Shown piece after piece: positions 12,468 to 20,986 of a stretch of DNA of 64,000 nucleotides (position 1 is its first letter; every line of letters starts with the position of its first letter). This DNA is from Rhodoferax sp. TS-BS-61-7. Its GTDB lineage: Bacteria; Pseudomonadota; Gammaproteobacteria; Burkholderiales; Burkholderiaceae_C. Under the pieces are notes generated by a model. The model saw nothing but the letters and a program-made list of their open reading frames with translations. It had not been told where the DNA came from and ran no database searches. Made by a program: the position numbers and the translations under genes. The DNA is taken from contig NZ_PTQY01000002.1 of NCBI RefSeq assembly GCF_002943465.1, positions 248,001 to 312,000 of the forward strand, written 5' to 3'.

Positions 12468-13043
12468 ATGTTTATGACCATCCCCACCCTCATGACCTGG
12501 ACGCGAATCTTCGCGATTCCCCTCATCCTGGGTGTCTTCTATTTGCCCGATTCCATGGCGTCTGCCTATGAGCGCAACCTGGTGGCCACGATCATGTTCG
12601 TGGTCTTCGCGGCGACGGACTGGCTGGATGGTTACCTGGCGCGCAAGCTCAACCAGACCTCGTCATTCGGCGCCTTTCTGGACCCGGTGGCCGATAAATT
12701 TTTGGTGTGTGCCTGTGTCCTGGTCTTGGTGCACCTGCAACGCGCCGATGTGTTTGTGGCCCTCATCATCATCGGCCGCGAGATTGCTATCTCGGCTCTG
12801 CGCGAGTGGATGGCGCAGATTGGTGCATCGCGCAGTGTGGCCGTGCACATGATTGGCAAAGTCAAGACCGTGGTGCAGATGGTGGCCATTCCCTTTCTGC
12901 TGTTTGATGGTGTGCTGTTTGGTGTGATTGACACCCATCTGTGGGGTGTGTGGCTCATTTGGGCCGCCGCCGTTCTCACCGTCTGGTCCATGGTGTATTA
13001 CCTGCAAAAAGCCTTGCCCGAAATCCGCGCACGCACCAAATAA
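12468..13043 (+). CDS. pgsA: CDP-diacylglycerol--glycerol-3-phosphate 3-phosphatidyltransferase
   Basis: A 191-residue inner-membrane enzyme that makes phosphatidylglycerol phosphate, the committed step to phosphatidylglycerol and cardiolipin. The complete CDP-alcohol phosphotransferase signature is present: D-W-L-D-G-Y-L-A-R, eight residues, G, three residues, D, three residues, D, near residues 45-70. Four to five hydrophobic segments flank it. Two in-frame ATGs (12468 and 12474) are possible starts. It follows uvrC closely and is probably cotranscribed. Confidence 0.95.
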   Translation: MFMTIPTLMTWTRIFAIPLILGVFYLPDSMASAYERNLVATIMFVVFAATDWLDGYLARKLNQTSSFGAFLDPVADKFLVCACVLVLVHLQRADVFVALIIIGREIAISALREWMAQIGASRSVAVHMIGKVKTVVQMVAIPFLLFDGVLFGVIDTHLWGVWLIWAAAVLTVWSMVYYLQKALPEIRARTK

Positions 13044-13211
13044 CCTGCCCTCGGGCTAAGTGCCCCGAAGCGGTGCACCCCGCATGGCGCCTACACTTTG
13101 TTGCATTTGCGACAGTGCCAAGCGCCATAAAAAACTTCCACCCTTGCTCCAGTTTTGGAAAGAATTGCGTCTAGAATTCGCCTCCGCGCTGTCGCAATGT
13201 TGCAGGGCATA

Positions 13212-13240
13212 TTGACACGGAATTCGGCCGTGGCTTTAAT
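13212..13240 (+). promoter_or_regulatory. Strong sigma-70 promoter of hupB
   Basis: Perfect -35 TTGACA (13212-13217), 17-base spacer, -10 TTTAAT (13235-13240, 5/6). It lies in the 337-base gap between pgsA and hupB and implies a leader of about 130 bases. The rest of the gap has a 9-bp inverted repeat, TTGCGACAG (13107) / CTGTCGCAA (13189), and no gene that can be supported. Confidence 0.8.
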
Positions 13241-13380
13241 GCAATGCAGCAGCTTTGACTGCTACCGCCGAATCGTTTTGTGTCTGCGTTGTGTGCCATT
13301 GCACCGCATCTCAGGTCCAAGGCGGTACAACCAAATTTGAAGAGACAATCCATTAATTCGCTTCCGTACAAGGGGTCTTT

Positions 13381-13653
13381 GTGAATAAAACAGAACTGAT
13401 TGAGCACATTGCAAAACACGCCGACATTTCCAAGGCCGCTGCAACGCGCGCTCTGGAATCCACCATTGGCGCAGTGAAGACCACCCTCAAAAAAGGTGGC
13501 ACTGTTTCCCTGGTCGGTTTTGGTACTTTTGCAGTGGGCAAACGTGCTGCTCGCACGGGTCGCAATCCACGTACCGGCGCTGCGATTAAAATCAAGGCTG
13601 CCAAAGTGCCAAAGTTCCGTCCAGGCAAAGCATTGAAAGATGCCCTGAACTAA
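13381..13653 (+). CDS. hupB: DNA-binding protein HU (beta type)
   Basis: A 90-residue nucleoid-associated histone-like protein. It begins with GTG ([14 protein letters not shown]) and keeps the HU core: the loop [11 protein letters not shown] and the DNA-intercalating arm RTGRNPRTG with its conserved proline, followed by [12 protein letters not shown]. Length matches the family. It has its own strong promoter upstream and is followed by tRNA-Val after only 16 bases, then ppiD. The hupB-ppiD neighbourhood is conserved in proteobacteria. Confidence 0.98.
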   Translation: MNKTELIEHIAKHADISKAAATRALESTIGAVKTTLKKGGTVSLVGFGTFAVGKRAARTGRNPRTGAAIKIKAAKVPKFRPGKALKDALN

Positions 13654-13669
13654 AATTCGGTTTCGGTTT

Positions 13670-13745
13670 GGGTGATTAGCTCAGTTGGTAGAGCGTCTGC
13701 CTTACACGCAGAATGTCGGCGGTTCGAGCCCGTCATCACCCACCA
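13670..13745 (+). tRNA. tRNA-Val (UAC)
   Basis: 76-nt cloverleaf: acceptor GGGTGAT pairs with ATCACCC, the D arm contains AGCTCAGTTGGTAGAGC, the anticodon loop CTTACAC gives anticodon TAC, the T arm contains GGTTCGAGCC, and the 3' end has encoded CCA. It sits 16 bases after hupB and may be processed from the hupB transcript. Confidence 0.97.
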
Positions 13746-13755
13746 CCCACCCAGC

Positions 13756-13783
13756 AAAGGCGAACAGTGTGTTCGCCTTTTTT
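13756..13783 (+). terminator. Intrinsic terminator after tRNA-Val
   Basis: AAAGGCGAACA / TGTTCGCCTTT stem with a T-run (TTTTTT), ten bases past the tRNA 3' end. It closes the hupB-tRNA unit before ppiD. Confidence 0.9.
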
Positions 13784-13807
13784 GTTGTTTACATGGAGAG
13801 TTAGTGC

Positions 13808-15733
13808 ATGTTTGAATTTGTCCGCCGGAACACCAAGTTCATCGCGGCGCCATTGTTCTTGCTGATCATTGCCGCTTTTGTGTTGGTGGGGATTGATGGG
13901 TACAAAGGTGTCGTCTCCAGTGGTGCGACCGTGGCCCAAGTGGGCAATGCCAGCATCACCCAGGAAGAGTGGGACTTTGCCCATAAGAATGAGGTGGACC
14001 GTTTGCGTGCGTCTGTGCCCAACTTGGACGCCAAACTGCTGGACTCCCCTGAAGCCCGTTACGCGACGCTGGAACGCCTGGTGCGTGAGCGCGTGATGGC
14101 TGCTGCGGTAAGTGACGCTCACTTCACCACCTCCGATGCACGCCTGGCCCGTGAATTGCAGCAGAACCCCACGATTGCGGGCCTGCGCAAGCCCGATGGT
14201 TCGCTCGACATGGAACGGTACCGCCAGCTCGCCGCCAGCCAGGGCCTGACGCCTGAAGGTTTTGAAGCACGCGTGCGCAGTGATTTGTCGCTGATGCAAG
14301 TGGAGTCTGGCATGACATCCACGGCGTTCGCTCCCAATGCCTTGGCTGACATCGCCCTGAACGCATTTTTTGAGCGCCGCGAAGTGCAAATTACGCGCTT
14401 TAGCCCTGCCGACTTTGCCAGCAAGGTGAATCTGTCGGACGCCGATATCGAAGCCTTCTACCAAGCCAACTTGTCGCAGTTCCAGTCACCCGAGTCGGCT
14501 ACGGTGGAGTACGTGGTGCTGGACCTGGACGCTGTCAAAAAGACCGTCGTGGTGAATGACGCCGACCTCAAGTCGTACTTTGAACAAAATGCGGACCGTT
14601 TGAGCGCCAAGGAAGAGCGCCGTGCGAGCCACATCCTGATCAACGCGCCCAAAGACATGCCCGCCGCTGATCGCCAGAAGGCCAAAGAAAAAGCGCAAGC
14701 CCTGTTGGAACAGGCCCGCAAGGCGCCGGCCACCTTTGCAGATCTGGCCAAGAAAAACTCGCAAGACACGGGCTCGGCTCCCAACGGCGGCGACCTCGAT
14801 TTCTTTGCCCGTGGCGCCATGGTCAAGCCCTTTGAGGATGCTGCCTTTGCGATGAAGAAGGGCGACATCAGCGATGTGGTGGAGTCCGACTTTGGCTTTC
14901 ACATCATCAAACTCACCGACGTGAAAGCCCCCAAGCAACCCGTGTTTGAAGAAGCACGTGCGGGGCTCGAAGCCGAGCTGCGCGTGCAACAGGCACAGCG
15001 CAAGTTTGCCGAAGTGGCGGAGACCTTTACCAATGGGGTGTACGAGCAGTCAGACAGCCTGAAGCCCGTGGCCGAACGCCTCAAGCTGGAGGTCAAACAA
15101 GCCAGCAATCTGCAACGCCAACCCGCGGTGGATGCCAAAGGTGTGCTGGCCAACGCCAAGTTGCTCGCTGCTGTGTTCAGCGCCGATTCGCTGGAGAAGA
15201 AGCGCAACACCGAAGCCGTGGAAACCGGCCCCAGCCAACTGAGCGCGGCACGTGTGGTGTCTTACAGCCCTGCCGCGGCCTTGCCTTTGTCGGTGGTGCG
15301 TGCCCAAGTGCGTGAGCAACTGGTGGCCAGCCGGGCCCAGGAGTTGGCCAAGAAAGAGGGCGCTGCCAAGCTGGAAGCCTGGAAGGCTGCCCCCGCATCG
15401 GCCAGCTTCCCAGCGGCCGTGACGGTGTCACGCGAAGCCAACCAGCCTGTGCAAGGGCTGCTGTTGGACGCCGCCCTGCGCGCCGACCCAACCAAGCTGC
15501 CCGCCACTGTGGGTGTGGACTTGGGCCGCCAAGGTTATGCGATTGTGAAGGTCAACAAAGTGTTGCCGCGCGCGCCTGTGGCCGACGATGTGGCCAAGCA
15601 GGAGCGCAACCAGTATGCGCAATGGACCGCCAACGCCGAAAGCCAAGCCTATTACGCAGTGCTCAAAGAGCGTTTCAAGGTGCAAATCAAAGTGCCAGCG
15701 CCTACAAGTTCTGTGCCGCCCGAGGCTCCATAA
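13808..15733 (+). CDS. ppiD: Periplasmic folding chaperone PpiD (SurA N-like plus parvulin PPIase)
   Basis: A 641-residue inner-membrane-anchored chaperone that helps newly exported proteins leave the Sec translocon. One N-terminal transmembrane helix (residues ~12-30) is followed by a SurA-N-like region (VAQVGNASITQEEW) and one parvulin domain at ~275-375, with RRASHILI at its start, GGDLDFFARGAMVKPFEDA in the middle and FGFHIIKL at the end. The C-terminal part is less conserved. Length fits the family (about 620-650). It lies between a terminator and tRNA-His. Confidence 0.96.
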   Translation: MFEFVRRNTKFIAAPLFLLIIAAFVLVGIDGYKGVVSSGATVAQVGNASITQEEWDFAHKNEVDRLRASVPNLDAKLLDSPEARYATLERLVRERVMAAAVSDAHFTTSDARLARELQQNPTIAGLRKPDGSLDMERYRQLAASQGLTPEGFEARVRSDLSLMQVESGMTSTAFAPNALADIALNAFFERREVQITRFSPADFASKVNLSDADIEAFYQANLSQFQSPESATVEYVVLDLDAVKKTVVVNDADLKSYFEQNADRLSAKEERRASHILINAPKDMPAADRQKAKEKAQALLEQARKAPATFADLAKKNSQDTGSAPNGGDLDFFARGAMVKPFEDAAFAMKKGDISDVVESDFGFHIIKLTDVKAPKQPVFEEARAGLEAELRVQQAQRKFAEVAETFTNGVYEQSDSLKPVAERLKLEVKQASNLQRQPAVDAKGVLANAKLLAAVFSADSLEKKRNTEAVETGPSQLSAARVVSYSPAAALPLSVVRAQVREQLVASRAQELAKKEGAAKLEAWKAAPASASFPAAVTVSREANQPVQGLLLDAALRADPTKLPATVGVDLGRQGYAIVKVNKVLPRAPVADDVAKQERNQYAQWTANAESQAYYAVLKERFKVQIKVPAPTSSVPPEAP

Positions 15734-15747
15734 GGGTTTTATCGGGT

Positions 15748-15753
15748 TATAAT
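15748..15753 (+). promoter_or_regulatory. Consensus -10 box of tRNA-His
   Basis: Perfect TATAAT ending 11 bases before the tRNA 5' end, the usual distance for tRNA promoters. No good -35 is visible at 16-18 bases upstream. Confidence 0.6.
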
Positions 15754-15764
15754 TTCGGCTCTGC

Positions 15765-15841
15765 GGTGGCTGTAGCTCAGTTGGTAGAGTCCAGGATTGT
15801 GATTCCTGTTGTCGTGGGTTCGAGCCCCATCAGCCACCCCA
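15765..15841 (+). tRNA. tRNA-His (GUG)
   Basis: 77 nt counting the extra 5' G(-1). The acceptor GTGGCTG pairs with CAGCCAC, G(-1) at 15765 faces C73 at 15838 (the histidine identity pair, encoded in the DNA), the anticodon is GTG in the loop ATTGTGATT, the T arm contains GGTTCGAGCC, and CCA is encoded. Confidence 0.96.
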
Positions 15842-15849
15842 AGGTATGT

Positions 15850-15886
15850 AAAAACCCTGTTTTCGTAAGGAAACAGGGTTTTTTTA
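15850..15886 (+). terminator. Intrinsic terminator after tRNA-His
   Basis: Stem AAAAACCCTGTTTTC / GGAAACAGGGTTTTT with a GTAA-like loop and a T7 tract, nine bases beyond the tRNA. Confidence 0.92.
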
Positions 15887-16024
15887 CGTCTGGTGCTTGT
15901 GGTTGCCCGGCCTGGGTTTGAAGAAACTTTCCTTGCTATCCGATATCTCATCCATCTGACCTGGAGGCGCGCAGCGTGTGATCGCAGCAGCAGCAACCGG
16001 GCTGTCGTTGGATGGAGAAAACAC

Positions 16025-16273
16025 ATGGTTGAAGACAGCATCTTTTTCAAGACGATTGATGCGGCCTTTCCGAACATTGGAAAGAAGATCAAACTGTTCT
16101 GGGGACACCCGGAGTTTGTAGCGCTAATGCACGAGCTGCAGCACGATGTGGGTGATCGGCCACGGGCAGGCTTTCCCGCAGAGGTGTTGATGGCGATTCA
16201 CGAGTTGTCGAATGACCACGATGCGATTTACCCGCATCTTGCCCGCAAAGATGCCAACCTTTGGCACCTTTGA
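16025..16273 (+). CDS. Small uncharacterised protein, 82 residues
   Basis: Not recognised with certainty. The open frame extends further upstream, but ATG 16025 after a GGAGAAAA site gives a compact acidic protein starting MVEDSIFFKTIDAAFPNIG. It has no signal peptide, membrane segment or cysteine motif; hydrophobic and charged residues alternate as in a small globular alpha-helical domain, with a His/Asp-rich C-terminal half (MHELQHD, ELSNDHDAIYPHL). It is isolated between the tRNA-His terminator and a convergent oxidoreductase, with 11 bases between the two stops. The bases 15887-16024 contain nothing else I can support. Confidence 0.6.
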   Translation: MVEDSIFFKTIDAAFPNIGKKIKLFWGHPEFVALMHELQHDVGDRPRAGFPAEVLMAIHELSNDHDAIYPHLARKDANLWHL

Positions 16274-16284
16274 GGCCCCGCGTT

Positions 16285-17259
16285 TCAGTTCACCATCACC
16301 AGCTTGCCCATTACTCCACGTGAGCCCATGTGGGCGTAGGCGGCTTTGAGTTCGGCCATGGGCATGGTGCGGTCGATCACGGGTTTGATCTTTCCCTGGC
16401 CGTACCACTGGGCCAGCTCGCCCATCATGGCGGCGTTGGCCTTGGGTTCCTTCTTGGCAAAGTCGCCCCAGAACACACCGACGATGGACGCGCCCTTGAG
16501 CAGCGCCAGGTTGAAAGGCAGGGCGGGGATGGGGCCGGACGCAAAGCCCACCACCAAGTAACGGCCGCGCCAGGCGATGGAGCGGAAGGCGGGCTCGGCA
16601 AAGTCACCGCCCACCGGGTCGTAAATCACGTCCGGTCCTTTGCCATCGGTCAAGGCCTTGAGGGCATCGCGCAAATTCTCGGTGCTGTAGTTGATGGTGG
16701 CGTCTGCGCCAATCGACTTGCAGAGCTCACACTTCTCTTGCGTGGAGGCTGCGGCAATGACGCGCGCACCCATGGCCTTGGCGATTTGGATGGCCGAGGT
16801 GCCCACACCACCGGCCGCGCCCAGCACCAGCACGGTTTCACCGGCCTTGAGTTGGGCCCGGTCCACCAGCGCGTGGTAGGACGTGGCGTAGATCATGATG
16901 AAGGCCGCGGCATCCACCATGGGGAAGCCGGGGGGCAGGGGCATGCACAGCGCGGCAGGGGCGATGGTGTGGGTGCCAAAGCCGCCGGTGCCGCTCAAGC
17001 AGGCGACGGGCTGGCCGACTTTCAGATGCGTCACGCCTTCACCCACGGCTTGCACAATGCCGGCGTACTCCGAGCCCGGTACAAAGGGCAGGGCGGGTTT
17101 CATCTGGTACTTGTTTTGCACGATCAGAATGTCGGGGAAGTTCAGGCTGGCGGCCTTGATCTCCAGCAGCACTTCACCAGCCTTGGGTTGCGGTGTGGGC
17201 AGCTCTTTCCAGGTCAGGGCGTCGATGCCGGTGGGGTTTTCGCATAACCAGGCGTGCAT
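16285..17259 (-). CDS. NADPH:quinone oxidoreductase-like medium-chain dehydrogenase
   Basis: A 324-residue member of the zinc-independent quinone oxidoreductase branch of the MDR superfamily. The GroES-like domain has [11 protein letters not shown] and [12 protein letters not shown]; the nucleotide-binding domain has [19 protein letters not shown]. The catalytic zinc ligands of alcohol dehydrogenases are absent, which fits the QOR/acryloyl-reductase type. The start is ATG 17259 (MHAWLCENP); eight further upstream codons are open but lack the family N terminus. The actual electron acceptor is unknown. It is divergent from surE with 113 bases between the starts. Confidence 0.9.
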   Translation of the reverse strand: MHAWLCENPTGIDALTWKELPTPQPKAGEVLLEIKAASLNFPDILIVQNKYQMKPALPFVPGSEYAGIVQAVGEGVTHLKVGQPVACLSGTGGFGTHTIAPAALCMPLPPGFPMVDAAAFIMIYATSYHALVDRAQLKAGETVLVLGAAGGVGTSAIQIAKAMGARVIAAASTQEKCELCKSIGADATINYSTENLRDALKALTDGKGPDVIYDPVGGDFAEPAFRSIAWRGRYLVVGFASGPIPALPFNLALLKGASIVGVFWGDFAKKEPKANAAMMGELAQWYGQGKIKPVIDRTMPMAELKAAYAHMGSRGVMGKLVMVN

Positions 17260-17372
17260 GGGGTGTCTCCAAAAAGTTGGCAAATCATAGGTGGGCGGGC
17301 GTTTTAAAAATGTCTCTCGTGCGACCAGGTTTCACACCCCCCACCTACAATGCCAGCACACTCTGCACTCCT

Positions 17373-18149
17373 ATGAAAATCCTGATTTCCAACGACGACG
17401 GCTACCAAGCCCCCGGCATCGTGGCGCTGTATGAGGCGCTCAAAGACATTGCCGAGGTCGAGGTGATTGCGCCCGAGCAAAACAACAGCGCCAAATCGAA
17501 TGCGCTGACCCTGCATTCGCCGCTGTATGTGCACCGCGCAGCCAACGGCTTTCGTTATGTGAATGGCACCCCGGCCGACTGTGTGCACATTGCGCTGACC
17601 GGCCTGCTGGACTACCGGCCTGACCTGGTGGTGTCCGGCATCAACAATGGCGCCAATATGGGCGACGACACGATTTACTCCGGCACCGTGGGGGCGGCCA
17701 TGGAGGGCTTTTTGTTTGGCATTCCGGCCATCGCTTTCTCGCAGGTCGAAAAAGACTGGGTGCACCTGGCCTCGGCCGCTCAAAAGGCGCGCGAGCTGGT
17801 GCTCGCCATGCAACAGCAGCAGCTCATCACCCCCAAGCCTTGGCTGCTCAACGTCAACATTCCCAATCTGCCGTTTGACGAGATTGGCAGTGTGAAGTTG
17901 TGCCGCCTGGGCAAGCGCCATGCAGCCGAAAAAGTGATTCAACAGCAAAGCCCGCGCGGCGAGACCATGTACTGGATTGGCGCGGCTGGCCCGGTGAAAG
18001 ACGATGCCGAGGGCACCGACTTCCACGCCACAGCGCAAGGCCATGTGGCCATCACACCGCTGAAAGTGGACCTGACCGACCACGACAACCTGGGCTACTG
18101 GGCGCAAACCGCGTCCCGGCTGGCGCAGCACCCTCCGGTTGTGGCATGA
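17373..18149 (+). CDS. surE: 5'/3'-nucleotidase SurE
   Basis: A 258-residue metal-dependent phosphatase acting on nucleoside monophosphates, linked to stationary-phase survival. The N terminus [15 protein letters not shown] carries the metal-binding Asp pair, followed by the conserved serine ([11 protein letters not shown]) and the Asn/Gly loop [12 protein letters not shown]. Length matches the family. The start is ATG 17373; the frame is open far upstream by chance. A TACAAT sequence at 17346-17351 could be its -10 box. Its stop overlaps the pcm start by four bases. It heads the classical surE-pcm-nlpD-rpoS block. Confidence 0.97.
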   Translation: MKILISNDDGYQAPGIVALYEALKDIAEVEVIAPEQNNSAKSNALTLHSPLYVHRAANGFRYVNGTPADCVHIALTGLLDYRPDLVVSGINNGANMGDDTIYSGTVGAAMEGFLFGIPAIAFSQVEKDWVHLASAAQKARELVLAMQQQQLITPKPWLLNVNIPNLPFDEIGSVKLCRLGKRHAAEKVIQQQSPRGETMYWIGAAGPVKDDAEGTDFHATAQGHVAITPLKVDLTDHDNLGYWAQTASRLAQHPPVVA

Positions 18150-19003
18150 AGCCACGCCCGTCCTTCCCCGCCCGGCTGGACGCTACGCTGGCCAAAACAC
18201 GGCCCAACCCCCACGGCGCCGTGGCCAGCAGTGGGGTGTCTGTGGCCAAGCCAATACCCAAGACTGCCGCGCAGGCAGCGCCAGCCAAGCCCGTGGTGTT
18301 GCCCACCGCGCGCGCCAAAGCCAGCAGTCACCCGTTGCACCACATGCCCCAGGGCCATGGCATGGACTCCGAAGCCGTGCGCCAGCGCATGGTGCAAAAG
18401 CTGGCCGGGCAGGGCGTGACTGACCCGCTGGTGCTGGGCGCCATGGGTGCGATTGAGCGCCACCGTTTTGTGGACAGCGCGCTGGTCAATCAAGCGTACG
18501 AAGACACCAGCCTGCCGATTGGCTTGGGACAAACGATTTCCAAACCCGGAGTGGTGTCGCGCATGATTGAGCTGCTGCGCAACGGCGCCACGGGCCGTGT
18601 GGGCCGCGTGTTGGAGATTGGCACGGGCTGCGGTTACCAGGCCGCCGTGTTGAGCCTGGTGGCCGACGAGGTGTACAGCATTGAGCGCCTGCGCGGCCTG
18701 CACGACAAGGCACGCGAAAACCTGCGCCACCTGCGGCTGCCCAATGTGCATTTGCTGTTTGGGGATGGCATGGCGGGTTATGCCAAGGGCGCGCCTTATG
18801 CCGGCATCATTGCGGCAGCCGGTGGCGAGGCGCTGCCCCAGGCCTGGGTGGACCAGTTGGCCGTGGGTGGGCGCCTGGTGGCACCCGTGGTTACGGGGGC
18901 GGGCACGCAGGCTTTGCTGGTGCTGGACAAGACGCCGCAGGGGGTGCGCCAGACCCTGTTGGAGGCGGTGCATTTTGTCCCTCTAAAATCGGGCATTGCC
19001 TAA
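18146..19003 (+). CDS. pcm: Protein-L-isoaspartate O-methyltransferase with N-terminal extension
   Basis: Repairs age-damaged proteins by methylating L-isoaspartyl residues with S-adenosylmethionine. The catalytic domain starts around residue 75 and includes [14 protein letters not shown] (substrate-site Ser), the SAM motif [13 protein letters not shown] and FGDGMAGY. The 285-residue length exceeds the usual ~210 because of a low-complexity Pro/Ala/Lys/Arg-rich N-terminal extension of ~70 residues, probably disordered. ATG 18146 overlaps the surE stop (ATGA), indicating translational coupling. Confidence 0.94.
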   Translation: MKPRPSFPARLDATLAKTRPNPHGAVASSGVSVAKPIPKTAAQAAPAKPVVLPTARAKASSHPLHHMPQGHGMDSEAVRQRMVQKLAGQGVTDPLVLGAMGAIERHRFVDSALVNQAYEDTSLPIGLGQTISKPGVVSRMIELLRNGATGRVGRVLEIGTGCGYQAAVLSLVADEVYSIERLRGLHDKARENLRHLRLPNVHLLFGDGMAGYAKGAPYAGIIAAAGGEALPQAWVDQLAVGGRLVAPVVTGAGTQALLVLDKTPQGVRQTLLEAVHFVPLKSGIA

Positions 19004-19017
19004 AGGGAAAGAAACAT

Positions 19018-19893
19018 ATGTTTGGTGTGCGTCGTTTAGCGTTGGCCGGGGCTTGTGTGGCTGTGGTGGTGTTGTCTGCTTGTAGCTCTACGTCCGTGAA
19101 CCGCGCGCCTGTCGAGGACCGTGGCAGCTCCGCCGGCAAGTCGGCCCCGGTGACGGACCCCCGCACCCAGCCTGTCAAGCAGCCATCGGGCTTTGAGAAC
19201 GCGGGCAAGGCTGGCTACTACACCGTCAAACCCGGCGATACGCTGATGCGCATTGGCCTGGAAACCGGTCAGGGCCACAAAGACATCGCGCGCTGGAACG
19301 CGATGGACAACCCCGACAAGATTGAAGTGGGCCAGGTGCTGCGCGTGGTGCCGCCCGTTGCGGACACGGTGGCAGTGGCCAAGCCCGTGGCAAGTTCGTC
19401 GGCCACCACGACCACGCTGCCCGCAGCGGGTGCGGCATCGGCGCCTGCCAAGGCGGCATCCACACCGGTTGCCGCTGCTTCGGCACCCAGCACACCCGCG
19501 CCCGCAGCCGCAGCGTCTGGGGAAGATGATCTGGCCTGGATCTGGCCCGGCAATGGCCCGGTGGTCGCGGGTTTTGACGAAGTGAAGAACAAAGGCCTGG
19601 ACATTGGTGGCGCCGCGGGCGACCCGGTGCTGGCTGCCGGCGAAGGCAAGGTGGTGTATGCCGGTGCCGGCCTGCGTGGTTATGGCAACCTGATCATTCT
19701 CAAACACAACAACACCTACCTTACGGCTTACGCCCACAACCAGACCCTGCTGGTCAAGGAAGACCAGACGGTGAAAAAGGGCCAAAAGATTGCCGAGATG
19801 GGCAGCAGCGATGCCGACCGCGTGAAACTGCACTTTGAGGTGCGCCGGCAAGGCAAGCCGGTGGACCCGGCCAAATACCTCCCCGCCAGATAG
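19018..19893 (+). CDS. nlpD: Lipoprotein NlpD: LysM plus degenerate M23 peptidase domain
   Basis: A 291-residue outer-membrane lipoprotein that in enterobacteria activates the amidase AmiC at the division septum. The signal peptide ends in a lipobox LSAC (Cys21). A LysM domain (YYTVKPGDTLMRIG...) binds peptidoglycan at residues ~62-110. An Ala/Pro-rich linker follows, then an M23-type domain from ~175. The metal ligands are incomplete: the HxxxD position reads NKGLD and the HxH position reads KLHFE, so it should be non-catalytic like E. coli NlpD. Fifteen bases separate it from pcm; rpoS follows ten bases later. Confidence 0.95.
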   Translation: MFGVRRLALAGACVAVVVLSACSSTSVNRAPVEDRGSSAGKSAPVTDPRTQPVKQPSGFENAGKAGYYTVKPGDTLMRIGLETGQGHKDIARWNAMDNPDKIEVGQVLRVVPPVADTVAVAKPVASSSATTTTLPAAGAASAPAKAASTPVAAASAPSTPAPAAAASGEDDLAWIWPGNGPVVAGFDEVKNKGLDIGGAAGDPVLAAGEGKVVYAGAGLRGYGNLIILKHNNTYLTAYAHNQTLLVKEDQTVKKGQKIAEMGSSDADRVKLHFEVRRQGKPVDPAKYLPAR

Positions 19894-19902
19894 CAGGCCC
19901 CC

Positions 19903-20937
19903 ATGAAAAAGCCCCGCCCCCCCGCACCGGATGACGCTCCCGCCCGTCCGAACCACGCGGGGAGCGATTGGGCATCAAATCGGCCTCCGGGGCGCATGGA
20001 TTCTGCGCAAGCAGCTCCTGAAAGCATAGCAAGCCAAGCCCCCGAGGGCTGGACCGCTGAGGCTACCGCGCCCACCGCGGGCGAGGACGTAGCCGATGCG
20101 CTGGCCGTGTACCTGCGCGGCGTGCGGCGTACCACCTTGTTCACCCCCGAAGAAGAGTTCAGCATGGCGGTGCGCGCCCGTGCCGGCGACTTTGCGGCGC
20201 GCCAAAGCATGATCGAACACAACCTGCGCCTGGTGGTCAGCATTGCCAAGGGCTACAACGGGCGCGGCGTGCCCATGTCCGACCTGATCGAAGAGGGCAA
20301 CCTGGGGCTGATGCACGCCATCGACAAGTTTGAGCCCGAGCGGGGCTTTCGTTTCTCCACCTACGCCACCTGGTGGATACGCCAGTCGGTGGACCGAGCG
20401 CTGATGTACCAGGGCCGTGCCGTGCGCCTGCCGGTGAATGTGGTGCGCGAGGTGCAGCAGGTGCTGCGCGCACGTCGGGCGCTGGAAAACGATGCCGCGT
20501 TGGTGGCGCAGCGCCCCGAAGGCATTCGTGTGGAGGACATTGCGGCACTGTTGGGGCGCGATGCGCCCGATGTGGCCGATCTGCTGGCCATGTCCGAGGC
20601 ACCACGCTCGCTCGATGCCACGCTGGATCCGGGCGGCGAAGAACATTCGCTGGGCGACAGCCTGGTGGACGAGCTGGCGCTGGACCCCCAAGCGCAGGCC
20701 CATGCCCATGAGGTGGACGTGTTGCTGGAGGAGTGGATTGCCACCCTGTCGCCACGTGAGCGCGAGGTGCTGGAGGGCCGTTTCGGCTTGCATGACCGTG
20801 AACCCGAAACGCTGGACGTGATCAGCAGCCGGCTGGGGCTGACACGTGAGCGTGTGCGCCAGGTGCAAAACGAGGCTTTGTTCAAGCTCAAACGCCACCT
20901 GGCCCGCCGCGGTATCAAACGCGAATTTTTAATGTAG
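19903..20937 (+). CDS. rpoS: RNA polymerase sigma factor RpoS, with a repeat-derived insert in its N terminus
   Basis: Stationary-phase/general-stress sigma factor, 344 residues. Region 1.2 starts near [18 protein letters not shown], region 2 has [34 protein letters not shown] and [13 protein letters not shown], and region 4 ends with [14 protein letters not shown]. The position after nlpD is the canonical one. Residues ~26-44 (around [15 protein letters not shown]) are encoded by a 57-bp dispersed element lying in frame in the poorly conserved region 1.1, which leaves all functional regions intact. The start ATG 19903 has no strong ribosome site; rpoS translation is commonly regulated through its leader, which here lies within nlpD. 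Confidence 0.96.
   Translation: MKKPRPPAPDDAPARPNHAGSDWASNRPPGRMDSAQAAPESIASQAPEGWTAEATAPTAGEDVADALAVYLRGVRRTTLFTPEEEFSMAVRARAGDFAARQSMIEHNLRLVVSIAKGYNGRGVPMSDLIEEGNLGLMHAIDKFEPERGFRFSTYATWWIRQSVDRALMYQGRAVRLPVNVVREVQQVLRARRALENDAALVAQRPEGIRVEDIAALLGRDAPDVADLLAMSEAPRSLDATLDPGGEEHSLGDSLVDELALDPQAQAHAHEVDVLLEEWIATLSPREREVLEGRFGLHDREPETLDVISSRLGLTRERVRQVQNEALFKLKRHLARRGIKREFLM
19977..20032 (-). repeat. Dispersed 57-bp element, copy C (reverse), inside rpoS
   Basis: Plus-strand order: GGCCTCCGGGGCGCATGGA, then TGCGCAAGCA, GCTCC, 7-base loop, ATAGC. It is in frame with rpoS, frame GCG-CAA-GCA-GCT, giving AQAAPESIA. Confidence 0.85.
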
Positions 20938-20986
20938 CCGGTGGCCTTACGCCGGGGCCGGTGTGCGTACCTGAGACAATTCAGGC

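Noticed and set aside
13107-13197. Operator made of TTGCGACAG / CTGTCGCAA upstream of hupB
   Set aside because: The 9-bp arms are 73 bases apart and no known regulator is implied; mentioned only in the promoter entry.
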